Below, piece by piece: positions 52,883 through 61,687 of a stretch of 64,000 bases of DNA. The notes under the pieces were generated by a model. The model had not been told where the DNA came from. It saw nothing but the letters and a program-made list of their open reading frames with translations, and did not search any database. Positions within the stretch are counted from its first letter, which is position 1. Every line of letters starts with the position of its first letter. The stretch is from Moanibacter sp965226025 (lineage in GTDB: Bacteria > Verrucomicrobiota > Verrucomicrobiia > Opitutales > UBA2987): NCBI GenBank assembly GCA_965226025.1, contig CBDDCD010000001.1:124001-188000 (forward strand). Direction: 5' to 3'. The position numbers and the translations under genes were made by a program.

Positions 52883-54136
52883 TCACGACAAAGTTGAAAT
52901 TCGATATCCCGCGCTGTTCGGATCGAAGAGCTCGGGATTCAGGCGAGTGCCAAGGCCGGAACCCAGGGGCAGATCGATGTGGCCATCCTCGATGACTATC
53001 GTGGGTTCGATCAGTTCCCGATAGACCGTCTGGATGTGGGCTCGGACCGTTTCCTGGTAACAACAGTTGGCGACCGCTGCACCGACATGAAGACCGGCAA
53101 ATAGAGTCAATGGTCCGGTGCAATCGTGCATTGTGACCGGGACATTGTAAGTCTCGGCGAGGTGCGCGATACGCGTCGTCTCTGAAATACCGCCTACCCA
53201 GGTTGGATCAATCATCACGTAATCCGCCGCTTGCTTGAGAAGCACTTCATTGTAATCGGCCCTGCTGAGCAACATCTCGCTGGCCGAGATCGGCATCCCG
53301 CTCTGACGTCGGAAATCGGCCAGTGTGTCGATATTGTCCATCTTGATCATGTCCTCCAGCCAAAGAGGTTTCACCTCGCGTAGCGCATCGGCAATACGCA
53401 ATGCCGCGGGCAACTGAAAATGGGCGTGTCCGTCGACCAACAGATCCAGATCCCAACCCACTTTCTCTCTGATCTCCCTCATCGGTTGCACGGCCTTTTC
53501 AATTTCGTGGTTGGGTATGTTGGAAGGTCCGTATTCCTTTGCCGCCTGATCGAAGGGCCAAACCTTCAAACCGCTGTAGCCCAAGCCGGCCAACTCTTCC
53601 GCCAGCGCCACCGGTTCCTGGAACAGCCTCCAGGAGTCGGCCCAAGGCCCAGGCTCTCCCACATCTCCGAATCCGGGCCATCCCTGATGTCCCGTCTTGC
53701 TCGGCCCGTATTGTGGATTGCCGCAACTGTTGTAGACGCGAATCTTCTCCCGGACCGGTCCGCCGAGGAGTCGATAGATCGGCTGGTTGCAGACTTGGCC
53801 AAGTAGGTCCCAAAGCGCCACGTCGAGGGCGGAGAGTGCGCGCAATTCGGTCCCACGCACGCCGAAATTCGCGGCCCGCTCGTAGAGGAAGCGCCAATGC
53901 GATTCTATCGCCAGGGCATCTTCACCTAACAGCCGTCGAGCCATCCAGTCGTGAATCATGGCTTGGACGGCTTCGGCACAGTAGTAGGTCTCTCCGTGAC
54001 CGATCAGCCCGGTATCGGTATGGATTCGAACCAGGAGCAGACCCGGGAATAGATTGACCGGCTGGAGGGACTCTATCGCCGTAACAGTGACTTTTCCATC
54101 GGACAAGGGTGATGGGGGAAGATATTGTGTGTTCAT
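52883..54136 (-). CDS. Enolase-superfamily dehydratase, mandelate-racemase/galactonate-type
   Basis: 417 aa from ATG 54136. Capping domain: LLLVRIHTDTGLIGHGETYY, then RALSALDVALWDLLGQVCNQ. Barrel ligands: LLVDGHAHFQLP (Asp then base-type His), LWLEDMIKMD (Glu), ISASEMLLSRADY (Glu), and TMHDCTGPLT (His). This pattern fits galactonate- or gluconate-type acid-sugar dehydratases. It converts an aldonic acid to a 2-keto-3-deoxy acid if the assignment is right. PhyH lies downstream on the same strand. Confidence 0.82.
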   Translation of the reverse strand: MNTQYLPPSPLSDGKVTVTAIESLQPVNLFPGLLLVRIHTDTGLIGHGETYYCAEAVQAMIHDWMARRLLGEDALAIESHWRFLYERAANFGVRGTELRALSALDVALWDLLGQVCNQPIYRLLGGPVREKIRVYNSCGNPQYGPSKTGHQGWPGFGDVGEPGPWADSWRLFQEPVALAEELAGLGYSGLKVWPFDQAAKEYGPSNIPNHEIEKAVQPMREIREKVGWDLDLLVDGHAHFQLPAALRIADALREVKPLWLEDMIKMDNIDTLADFRRQSGMPISASEMLLSRADYNEVLLKQAADYVMIDPTWVGGISETTRIAHLAETYNVPVTMHDCTGPLTLFAGLHVGAAVANCCYQETVRAHIQTVYRELIEPTIVIEDGHIDLPLGSGLGTRLNPELFDPNSAGYRISTLS

Positions 54137-54306
54137 TGTGTGAGACAAAATAGCCGGAGCGCTTCAGATGGCGAGATTGTCAAGGAATTATTATAAGCCT
54201 GTCCCTTATCCTTTTATTTTCTCAGATCAGAAAAACAGCGAAGCGAGAGAGCTTCCGAGCTACTGAGAATCGAGAATAGGGTTGACCTAGGAGTCTTATA
54301 GTAGCT

Positions 54307-54379
54307 CCAAGTTATTCATCAGTGGGGCCGAGTGGAGCCGTAGGAGTAACTCGGCGAGGCCCCATTGTGAGTAACTTGG
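54307..54379. repeat. Interrupted inverted repeat near the IS110 leader
   Basis: CCAAGTTA...TGGGGCC (54307-54329) pairs with GGCCCCA...TAACTTGG (54358-54379). It may be a hairpin repeat in the gap 54137-54633 or part of the left flank of the IS110 element. Confidence 0.5.
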
Positions 54380-54383
54380 CAGA

Positions 54384-54633
54384 AGCTGGGTTGGCTATGA
54401 GGCAAGGAGTTTGTTTCTCTAGAGGAGTTAATTTTCAAAGGCGGCCGTCCACTACGAACTTAGGAGGCAGTCGTGAGACGACTTCCGACAGAATTTCGAG
54501 TAGACGGCTTGCCTGGATGACCGATAACGAACCCTCAGTTTGTATCCTCATAGCAGGATCCACTATAAGAACTTCGCCTGGACATCCAGCGCCTTTGAAA
54601 ACCACAAAACGAATAAAACAGAAGGGAAGGTAA
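54384..54633 (+). ncRNA. Candidate structured leader (bridge-RNA-like) of the IS110 element
   Basis: The 250 bases before the IS110 recombinase have no gene but can form consecutive hairpins: AGTCGT-GAG-ACGACT at 54469-54483 (with GGA/TCC outside), ATCCT-CATAGC-AGGAT at 54544-54559 and CTGG-ACAT-CCAG at 54578-54589. IS110 elements with long 5' noncoding ends encode a guide (bridge) RNA there. The presence of structure is seen; the RNA itself is inference, and the exact ends are unknown. Confidence 0.4.
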
Positions 54634-55956
54634 TTGATCAAAGGGATGCAGAAAAGCGAAAAAACTAATCCATACAGTGTGGTTATAGGGATCGATTGGG
54701 CGGATCAGAAAAATGATCTTTGGATGATCGAGAGGGAAACGGCAGGAGGGAGTCACCGGCAGGTGGCTCAGGATGCGATAGCGTTGCATGGTTTTGCCGT
54801 GGAGATGAGAGAAAGGTATGGGCGTGAGGGAAAGCGCGTCGCCATCGTGGTGGATCAGAAGCGTGGCGGGTTGATCAATTTTCTGATCGGATTGGAGTTT
54901 GTCGATATCTATCCGGTGCATGCGGCCAGTGCGAAGGATTATCGACAGGCATTGTATCCTTCCAGGGCCAAGAGCGATCCGGTCGATGCGCAATTGCACG
55001 CGGAATTTTTCCTCAAACATCCCGAGCACTTTGAGAAGTGTCTGAGACCGGACAGTGTGGAGACGCGCGAGCTCAACCTGTTGTGTGAGGACCGGCGTGG
55101 ATTCGTCGATCAGGCGACTCGCTTCGAGCAGCAATTGTGCAGTTGTCTGAAGCAGTATAACCCATTGGTGTTGAAACTGTTCGATGACTTGGGCAGTGCT
55201 ATGTGTCTGCGCTTTGTTCTACGCTGGCCGACGCTTAAGAAGGTCAAGAGCGCATCGGCGCAAGGGTTGCGAAAGTTCTTTTATAAGCATAACAGTCGCA
55301 GCGCCGCGAAAATCCAGGAGCGCCTGGAGTTGATCGGCCGGGAAGAGGCCTTGACCGAGGATCCCGCGACTCTGGAGGCGTTCAGTCGCAAAGCGCAGAC
55401 TCTGGCCAAACAGCTTTTGGCCCTGCAACCGCAGATCGAGGCCTACGAGGAGCGTATCAAGGAACTTTTTCACACCCATCCCGATGCCCCTGTGTTCAGC
55501 GGCCTTCCCGGAGCCGGCGAGGCCCTCAGCCCTCGGCTGCTGTGCGCCTTTGGGACCGATCGATCGCGTTTCGAAACGGCCCGGAACATGACCCAGTGGA
55601 ATGGTTCGGCTCCAGTCACCATCAGCAGCGGTCAGCACAAAAAGAGCAGCCAGGCAAAACGACTGGTCACCTGGCGGTGGTCCGCGCCCACCTTTGTCCG
55701 CCAGAGCTTTGTTGAATTTGCCGCCCATTCGATCCGAAACTGCGACTGGGCCAACACCTACTATCAAATTAAAAAAGAACAGGGCAAATCCCGCCAAACC
55801 ATCCTTCGAGCGCTCGCTCTGAAGTGGACCCGCATTCTCTTTCGCTGCTGGCAAAATAACCAGAATTACGACGAGCACAGATACCTCGAATCACTCCAAA
55901 GGCGCGGTTCACCGGTATGGCATAGACTCCAGCAACTAAACGGCCACGCCCTCTAA
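54634..55956 (+). CDS. IS110-family recombinase (transposase)
   Basis: 440 aa from TTG 54634 (ATG 54646 is the alternative). The N-terminal RuvC-like DEDD domain has VVIGIDWADQ (Asp 21), and KSDPVDAQLHAEF (about 113-125) carries the late acidic pair. The C-terminal Transposase_20 domain begins VFSGLPGAGEALSPRLLCAF (about 288) and should contain the serine nucleophile. The enzyme carries out RNA-guided recombination in this family. Full length and undisturbed, so possibly active. The right end of the element lies somewhere in 55957-56172; no clean boundary repeat was seen. Confidence 0.9.
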   Translation: MIKGMQKSEKTNPYSVVIGIDWADQKNDLWMIERETAGGSHRQVAQDAIALHGFAVEMRERYGREGKRVAIVVDQKRGGLINFLIGLEFVDIYPVHAASAKDYRQALYPSRAKSDPVDAQLHAEFFLKHPEHFEKCLRPDSVETRELNLLCEDRRGFVDQATRFEQQLCSCLKQYNPLVLKLFDDLGSAMCLRFVLRWPTLKKVKSASAQGLRKFFYKHNSRSAAKIQERLELIGREEALTEDPATLEAFSRKAQTLAKQLLALQPQIEAYEERIKELFHTHPDAPVFSGLPGAGEALSPRLLCAFGTDRSRFETARNMTQWNGSAPVTISSGQHKKSSQAKRLVTWRWSAPTFVRQSFVEFAAHSIRNCDWANTYYQIKKEQGKSRQTILRALALKWTRILFRCWQNNQNYDEHRYLESLQRRGSPVWHRLQQLNGHAL

Positions 55957-56172
55957 ACAGAAAATGAGTACTATTTTAAAAAATCCCTTGACGGACCACC
56001 TCAGTTTTCTGTCGGACGTTGTCGTCGGGTGGCCGTGCAGGGTGCCGTAAAAGGTTTGGGCCCTGGTAGGCGGAGAGGACATCCAGCTAATTGGGACCAA
56101 CCTTGCCGGGAATACTGAATTGTAACCCAGCAAAGTCGTTGAGCAATTGACGAACTGGAGAATCGAAGGTCG

Positions 56173-57294
56173 ATGGAAAGAGAATTTACGATCGTCGGCG
56201 TCAAGATTTCAGAGATTGATCTACCGATAACGACTGCCTTCACGATTTCTCAGGGAGAAGTCGTCGAGGCAAAGAATCTGATAGTCGACCTGGAGCTAGC
56301 GAATGGGAGCATCGGCTTCGGTGAGATCGCTCCTTTTCCTGAGCTCACCGGAGAAACTCGAGCCGATTGCCTTTCGGCTGCTCGGGAGGTTTCCGAATTG
56401 GTCACCGGTCTCAACGTTACCAACTATCGAGGAATATCCGGCGCGCTTCGCCAAGAGATTCCCCAATATCCTTCAGTCCGCTGTGGTTTCGAAACTGCAA
56501 TGGTTGATGCGCTGAGCCGTGGAGCCGGGTTGCCCCTCTGGGCACTCTGGGGAGGGGCTGATGTGAGAAAGTGCGAAACGGACATCACGATTCCCATTCG
56601 AGAGCTTAACGAATCGCTTCAGATCGTGTCCAAGTGGCACGATCAAGGATTTCGCAGATTCAAAATGAAAGTGGGAATAGACGTTGATCGCGATGTTTCT
56701 CGTCTCAATGCGTTGGCTGACAATTTTCCCAACCTGTCACTTATAATTGATGCCAACCAAGGCTATGCTCCGTCTGACGCAATTTCTCTCGTCCGCAGCA
56801 TGGAGAAAATCGAACTCGCCATTGAGGTTTTCGAACAGCCCGTTGATCGTGACGATCTGGACGGAATGAGGCGGGTTCGCGAGAGTTCGCGATATCCAAT
56901 CGCAGCAGACGAATCCGTGTTTTCCTTGAAAGACGCAATGCGAGTCATCGAGCTGGGGGCGGCTGATGTGGTCAATTTGAAGATCACCAAGAGCGGACTC
57001 ATCGAAACGATCGACATTGCGTCTCTATGTAAGACGCACGGTATCGGTTTGATGATCGGCGGAATGATTGAGACACGAGTTGCTATGGGCTGCTCCTTTT
57101 CACTCGTTCTCGGACTCGGGGGTATCGATATTTTAGATCTGGATACCCCCTTGCTGATGGAGGAAGATCCATTCAACTCAGGCGGTTATCAATATGATGG
57201 ACCGTTCCTGATCCCGTGGCACGAACCTGGTTTGGGACTGAAGTGGAAGAATGGGAGAAGCTCTTTGAAGGACCAATCAAATAAGAAACCCTGA
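56173..57294 (+). CDS. Dipeptide epimerase (L-Ala-D/L-Glu epimerase-like), enolase superfamily
   Basis: 373 aa. The acid-base lysine pair is clear: FKMKVGIDVDRD (K-x-K about residues 163-165) and VVNLKITKSGLIET (Lys about 270). Metal ligands: LIIDANQGYAPSD (Asp), EVFEQPVDRDD (Glu), IAADESVFS (Asp). IGGMIETRVAMG matches the dipeptide-epimerase end loop. It interconverts stereoisomers of short peptides such as those from peptidoglycan; the true dipeptide may differ. Only one base separates its stop from the next gene (a broken enolase-superfamily gene). Confidence 0.85.
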   Translation: MEREFTIVGVKISEIDLPITTAFTISQGEVVEAKNLIVDLELANGSIGFGEIAPFPELTGETRADCLSAAREVSELVTGLNVTNYRGISGALRQEIPQYPSVRCGFETAMVDALSRGAGLPLWALWGGADVRKCETDITIPIRELNESLQIVSKWHDQGFRRFKMKVGIDVDRDVSRLNALADNFPNLSLIIDANQGYAPSDAISLVRSMEKIELAIEVFEQPVDRDDLDGMRRVRESSRYPIAADESVFSLKDAMRVIELGAADVVNLKITKSGLIETIDIASLCKTHGIGLMIGGMIETRVAMGCSFSLVLGLGGIDILDLDTPLLMEEDPFNSGGYQYDGPFLIPWHEPGLGLKWKNGRSSLKDQSNKKP

Positions 57295-57295
57295 A

Positions 57296-58187
57296 ATGAA
57301 AATCACAAACATCGAAGTCCTACCCATAGATCGCTATCTCTTCGTCCAGGTTCACACCGGCGAAGGAATCGTAGGACTCGGAGAATCGGGCGCATGGGGT
57401 TTCCTCAAGGCATCCGGGCAGGTTGTCGAAGATTTCAAATTCTACCTTCTCGGGCAGGATCCTCTTCGAATCGAACATCATTGGCAATACCTCTACCGGA
57501 ATACGCATTTCCGGGGCGCCGTCATCATGGGAGCGTTGAGCGCAATAGATATTGCTTTATGGGACATCGCCGGTAAGTACTTCGGTGTTCCGGTATATCA
57601 GCTTCTGGGCGGAAAGTGTCGCGAGAAGGCCCGAGTCTACTACCATGTCAATGGCGACACAAAAGAGAAACTGATTCTTCTTGGAGGATCCGATTCGACC
57701 CGACAACTTCGATGCCATGGCCGAAGTGGCTCAAAAGATTAACATTCCCATCGCCACGGGTGAGCGCCTCCACACCATTTACGAATTTCAAATGCTGCTT
57801 TCGCGGAGTGCGGTCCAGTATGTGCGGCCCGATGTATGCATGTGCGGTGGAATCACTCATGCCAAGAAGATCGCTGCTCTCGCCGAGGCCCACCACGTCG
57901 GCGTAGTGCCACACAACCCCCTGAGCCCGGTGAGCACGGCCGCTTGCATCCAGATAGCCGCCTGCATCCCCAACTTCGCTTTGCAGGAATTTCCAAAGGG
58001 GGAAGATCGCCCACCGAAGAGCGAGATCGTAAAGCAGCCTCTTTCTGTGGACGGCGCCTATCTCGTCATTCCCGAGTCGCCGGGAATCGGTATCGAACTC
58101 GCCGAAGATGCACAGGAGAAGTATCCCTTCAGAGGACGGGACCGGCAGACCCGACTCAACGTCGACGGCTCCGTCGTTGACCAGTAG
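57296..58187 (+). pseudogene. Enolase-superfamily gene with internal deletion and frame break
   Basis: The first part (57296 to about 57673) encodes a normal capping domain: IEVLPIDRYLFVQVHTGEGI, ALSAIDIALWDIAGKYFGVP, VYYHVNGDTKEKL. The second part, in another frame from 57675, starts FFLEDPIRPDNFDAMAEVA and runs to a normal end with VPHNPLSPVSTAACIQ. The roughly 90 residues that should lie between, holding the catalytic Lys and the first metal ligand, are gone. Read in the first frame the product ends at 57742. The gene cannot make an active enzyme. It resembles the mandelate-racemase group. Confidence 0.88.
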
Positions 58188-58188
58188 C

Positions 58189-58578
58189 TTAGGTCTTCAG
58201 TCTCTCCACCGCCTCCTCGGGTGAGATCTCTCCCCGTTCCAAAGCATCAATAACGTCCGACGGTGCTGCCGAAGAGTCCTCGGGAATGCTGGCCTCGACC
58301 ACAGGCAGTGTGCCGCCCAGCCCTAGCTTCTCCTTCAGTGCGGTCAGGCGCGACTTGACGGTTGGGTAGCTGATCCCGAGTGCCTTTTCCAAGTCGCGAA
58401 TCCTTCCTTCGCAGTGAACAAACATTCTTAGAAAATGCAGCTCGTCTTCGTCGAGCTGATCGAACTCGCTTCGGCCAAAAATCCCTTCTACTCGTATTCC
58501 ACAGGTCGTGCACTCGAGCATCCGGGCCTCCAGGGGACCGTGACATGAAGGGCAGCGAATGTTCAAGCCGTGCCTCAT
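58189..58578 (-). CDS. DUF2089-type zinc-ribbon/HTH protein
   Basis: 129 aa. A zinc ribbon opens the chain (IRCPSCHGPLEARMLECTTC, C-x2-C...C-x2-C). An HTH segment follows (LRMFVHCEGRIRDLEKALG, ISYPTVKSRLTALKEKLG). The C-terminus EISPEEAVERLKT is a short SHOCT-like helix pair. This is the DUF2089 layout, taken as a transcription regulator. The start overlaps the stop of the upstream pentapeptide-like gene by four bases, so the two are coupled. The same C-terminal motif type (GRLSMEEVEALIDAL) begins the partner, suggesting the two proteins may interact. Confidence 0.82.
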   Translation of the reverse strand: MRHGLNIRCPSCHGPLEARMLECTTCGIRVEGIFGRSEFDQLDEDELHFLRMFVHCEGRIRDLEKALGISYPTVKSRLTALKEKLGLGGTLPVVEASIPEDSSAAPSDVIDALERGEISPEEAVERLKT

Positions 58579-59645
58579 GCCGGAATATCGGCGATTCTAA
58601 GGAATTCATGAAGGCTTGTGATTGTGCGATCCGAGAAATCGACATTCGTAAGATTGAGATCCTTCAAGCAGAATCCGATAAGCTTGGTTCCCGAGAATCC
58701 GCAGTTGGCGAACCGGCAGCCATCCATCTTCATTTCTTCGATGGTCAATCCCTTAATCCGCCATTCGGAGAAGGGGCGATTCGATGCAACGAAAGCCACA
58801 TCGTTCATTTCAGATCGCAAAATCGAGCTTCTCTGAATCGACAGCCCTGAGAGCTTCCAGCGAATCAATTTCGATTCCTGAATACTTACATCCCGGAGGT
58901 GAAGACCGGTAAACGCACATTCCTCGAGGCGGGAGTTCTCCAGTAGGATCTTCCTTAGGCTAACCCCGCTAAGGGAAGAGTCATGAAGGTGCGAATCGTT
59001 CTTGAGATAGAGATCCTTAATGCTGGTTCCGCTCCAGGAGTTCTTGCGAATGGTACTCGAAGCCAGGTGGATGCTGCTCGATTTGGTGCCGTTGATCGCT
59101 GTGTCTTCAATCGCACCTTCAACCACCCGCACATCTTCGAGCGCTCCCCCTTGCAGGGCGTTGCGATTGTAGGATCCGTGGATGATTCGAAAGCGTCTTG
59201 CCTTTGATGCACTGAAGACATTGTTGCAGAAAGACGCTTCCTTCAGTTCGATTCCCGATAGGTGGGAGACACTGATTGAATTGCCGCTGCAGGTCGAGGC
59301 ATCGCTCACCGGCGGTTCCGCCTTCGACATCGTCATTCTGTTTGACTTATCTCCCCACGTCTTGGGTCCCACTGCCCGGGCCACGTTCGACTTGATGTTC
59401 CCGCCAAACCAACTTCCAAATCCTGCCATCGCCTCCCCAAACTCCTTGCCGAACACAGAATCAAACGAGTCGAACTTCGTGTCACCTTGTTCGGGAGTAT
59501 CGGGTTCTTCTTTGCCCCCGGACCTTCCTCTCTCCTTTCTGTGATCTTCACGATCATTTAACGCATCTATCAGGGCCTCTACCTCTTCCATCGAGAGCCG
59601 CCCTTCGCGATACATCTCGAGTATTCTTTTTATTTCGTCTTTCAC
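58575..59645 (-). CDS. SHOCT-like domain plus pentapeptide-like beta-helix protein
   Basis: 356 aa from GTG 59645, with AAGGAG just upstream. Residues 1-30 form a SHOCT-like helical hairpin (EIKRILEMYREGRLSMEEVE). A low-complexity charged linker follows, then from about 120 to the end a series of five- to ten-residue units such as LSGIELKEASF, LSGVSLRKILL, FTGLHLRDVSI and FSGTKLIGFCLKDLNLTNVD, in the A(D/N)LXX-type spacing of pentapeptide repeats. Pentapeptide proteins form a right-handed quadrilateral helix, often mimicking DNA or scaffolding. The operon partner is the DUF2089 regulator. Function unknown; a sensor/scaffold role is inference. Confidence 0.7.
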   Translation of the reverse strand: MKDEIKRILEMYREGRLSMEEVEALIDALNDREDHRKERGRSGGKEEPDTPEQGDTKFDSFDSVFGKEFGEAMAGFGSWFGGNIKSNVARAVGPKTWGDKSNRMTMSKAEPPVSDASTCSGNSISVSHLSGIELKEASFCNNVFSASKARRFRIIHGSYNRNALQGGALEDVRVVEGAIEDTAINGTKSSSIHLASSTIRKNSWSGTSIKDLYLKNDSHLHDSSLSGVSLRKILLENSRLEECAFTGLHLRDVSIQESKLIRWKLSGLSIQRSSILRSEMNDVAFVASNRPFSEWRIKGLTIEEMKMDGCRFANCGFSGTKLIGFCLKDLNLTNVDFSDRTITSLHEFLRIADIPA

Positions 59646-60200
59646 TTCTCCTTCTCGAAATTCAAATAAGTTAAAATATTAGAAATAAATAATTAATATA
59701 CTCAATTTAAAGCTCAATTATACTTGATTTTCTTCTTGCTTCTCCCCAAGGGATCAGGCGATAGATTCGATCGCGGCTAAATTTTATATGTAAGTGTATG
59801 TCATTCAATGCTTTGAGACTTAATTAGGCGTCAAGTAATTTTTCTTGATAAAAGTCCTGTCCCTTTAATTTGAGAGCATTCCCGGTGGGAATCGGCCGCG
59901 ACCTGCGAGTGAACCCGGGGTGACTGCCCGCGTCGCAGATCGCAGAGCGAGAGCCGGCAGATTGCTGTCTCCTGGGATATATCACCCAATTCGAACTATG
60001 GGAAATGGGTAGAGAGCCCCGTTACAGGGATTGGGACGACCGGCTTCGGGTCCTGGTGAAAAACCTGATTAGCCATATATCCTGTTGATATCGAATGTAA
60101 TAGGGAATTATTTGGGGAATTGGCACAGATTGTGATAGATGACGATCCAATAACTGCTAAGCAAAATCCAGAATTGAAAAAGGAGAAAGAAGGTAAGAAG
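59646..60200. other. AT-rich intergenic region
   Basis: 555 bases between the divergent pentapeptide-like and basic secreted protein genes. The first 80 bases are markedly AT-rich (59657-59730), holding a candidate promoter. Bases 59880-60060 are unremarkable. Nothing RNA-like recognised. Confidence 0.5.
59676..59705 (-). promoter_or_regulatory. Candidate promoter of the pentapeptide/DUF2089 operon
   Basis: On the minus strand TTGAGT (59705-59700) and TAATAT (59681-59676) are 18 bases apart in AT-rich DNA, about 30 bases before the GTG start. This is a reasonable sigma-70-type match; not confirmed. Confidence 0.4.
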
Positions 60201-60581
60201 ATGAAAAAGAAGAATAGCTTTATTCGGACTAGTCACACACGCTTAATCGGTGCCGCTGTTACATTGCTGATCTGTGGGGGTTCCCTCATGACGACGACGA
60301 CAGTGGAGGCAGCCCGGGTCATCATTAAAACCCGACCTGTCGGTCCCAAATTGGTGGTTAAGACCCGCCCCGCGGCGCCAAAGTTGGTCGTTGTAGGCAG
60401 GCCGAAAACGGTCGTCTACCGTCCCGGTCTTGTCGTCGAGGCCCTCCCGAGAAACACGGTCACCATCCGCGCCGGAGGTAAGATCTACTACCGATCCCCA
60501 CGCCATATCTACTTCCGCTTGACCGCCAAGGGTTATGTGGTGGTGCTCCCGCCGAGAGGCAGATTGGTCGTGTTGGGATAA
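60201..60581 (+). CDS. Small secreted basic protein with short repeats
   Basis: 126 aa from ATG 60201 (AGGAGAAAGAAGG upstream). Signal peptide MKKKNSFIRTSHTRLIGAA...LLICGGSL...TVEA. The mature part has two short repeats (IKTRPVGPKLVV, VKTRPAAPKLVV) and a beta-rich end NTVTIRAGGKIYYRSPRHIY...YVVVLPPRGRLVV. The end resembles DUF6515-like small exported proteins in which a Y-rich strand is followed by PPxG. Very basic (many Arg/Lys). Function unknown; periplasmic or cell-wall location likely. Confidence 0.65.
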   Translation: MKKKNSFIRTSHTRLIGAAVTLLICGGSLMTTTTVEAARVIIKTRPVGPKLVVKTRPAAPKLVVVGRPKTVVYRPGLVVEALPRNTVTIRAGGKIYYRSPRHIYFRLTAKGYVVVLPPRGRLVVLG

Positions 60582-60788
60582 GCGGACGGCTTGATATCAT
60601 ATCTCCGATCGCTTCGGCCCGCGAGGCGAGAATCTTGCGACGGCAACAGAGCACCGCCTTCCAATCCGTTCCCGCTGCTGCGTGTCCGGTCTGCCGTGAT
60701 GGGATGCTGAAATCGGAGATACCTCCCATTTTCCACTTTCATTCGGTGGGTCAATAAGCTAGGTTCAGGTCCTGCTATTAAGAGGACC

Positions 60789-61613
60789 ATGTACGCCCTG
60801 ACAGACAAAGTCGCCCTCGTAACGGGAGCCGGCGGCGAGAGGGGAATCGGCCGCGCTGTTGCCCGGCGATTGGCAGAAGAGGGAGCCGATCTGGTGGTGA
60901 ACGATCTCAATCTCGATCCGAAAGGAGATTGGGGTGGGTTGCCCGCGTTGGTGGCTGAGATCGAGGCTATGGGTCGGAAAGCCCTGGCGGTTGCGGCGGA
61001 TGTGTCAAATTCCGATCAGGTCGAAGGCATGGTGCAGGATGCCCTTACGCGCTTCGGCAGAATCGATATTCTGGTAAACAACGCCGGAGCTCCTGCCGGA
61101 CCCGATCGGGTGCCGGTTGTAGAGCTCGAAGAATCAGCATTCGATCTCGTCCATCGAGTAAACGTGAAAGGCACCTTCCTCTGTTCCCGATCGGTTGCTC
61201 GGCATATGATTGAACGGGGGGGTGGGGGTAAGATCCTCAACATCGCGTCAACCGCGGGATTCCAGGGCTACGCCCGCTTTGCCGCCTACTGCTCATCAAA
61301 ATCTGCGGTGATCGGCTTCACCAAGTCTCTGGCGAGGGAACTGGCTCCGAGCAACATCCACGTCAATTCGATCTGTCCTGGCATGACCGATACCGAACGC
61401 CTCTACGGGATCGCCAGTGGTCTCAAGCCCGAACACATGACAACAGAAGAGTATCGTGAGCAAATGATCGAGAGTTCGACGGAAGCAAGCCCACTGGGAC
61501 GCATCGGACGGCCCGAAGACGTGGCTACCATAGCCGCCTTTCTCGCCTCATCTGAAGGTGATTATATGATAGGACAGGCCTTCAGCGTTTCCGGCGGCGC
61601 GGTCATGAGGTGA
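60789..61613 (+). CDS. Short-chain dehydrogenase/reductase (SDR)
   Basis: 274 aa classical SDR. Cofactor motif VTGAGGERGIGRAVA (T-G-x3-G-x-G with an inserted residue pair), NNAGAPAGPD, catalytic NIASTAGFQGYARFAAYCSS (Ser, then Tyr) with the Lys of SSKSAVIGF, and PLGRIGRPEDVATIAAFLAS near the end. It oxidises or reduces a hydroxyl/keto group with NAD(P). The family is too broad to name a substrate; FabG-like and sugar-alcohol enzymes share this pattern. Monocistronic here, with a TAGGAATCTGTCGG repeat 60 bases downstream. Confidence 0.85.
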   Translation: MYALTDKVALVTGAGGERGIGRAVARRLAEEGADLVVNDLNLDPKGDWGGLPALVAEIEAMGRKALAVAADVSNSDQVEGMVQDALTRFGRIDILVNNAGAPAGPDRVPVVELEESAFDLVHRVNVKGTFLCSRSVARHMIERGGGGKILNIASTAGFQGYARFAAYCSSKSAVIGFTKSLARELAPSNIHVNSICPGMTDTERLYGIASGLKPEHMTTEEYREQMIESSTEASPLGRIGRPEDVATIAAFLASSEGDYMIGQAFSVSGGAVMR

Positions 61614-61673
61614 AGGGGAGAGGGGAGGGAGGGTAGAGAGTTGCGAGTTGCGGGGTGAGGTGGCGCAGGGGGC

Positions 61674-61687
61674 TAGGAATCTGTCGG
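61674..61687. repeat. TAGGAATCTGTCGG repeat end, beside the terminal transposase
   Basis: Exact 14-base end, preceded by GGGGGC exactly as at 14138. The matching right end is not found within 120 bases; the large transposon that starts near 61740-61840 may have displaced it. Confidence 0.6.
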
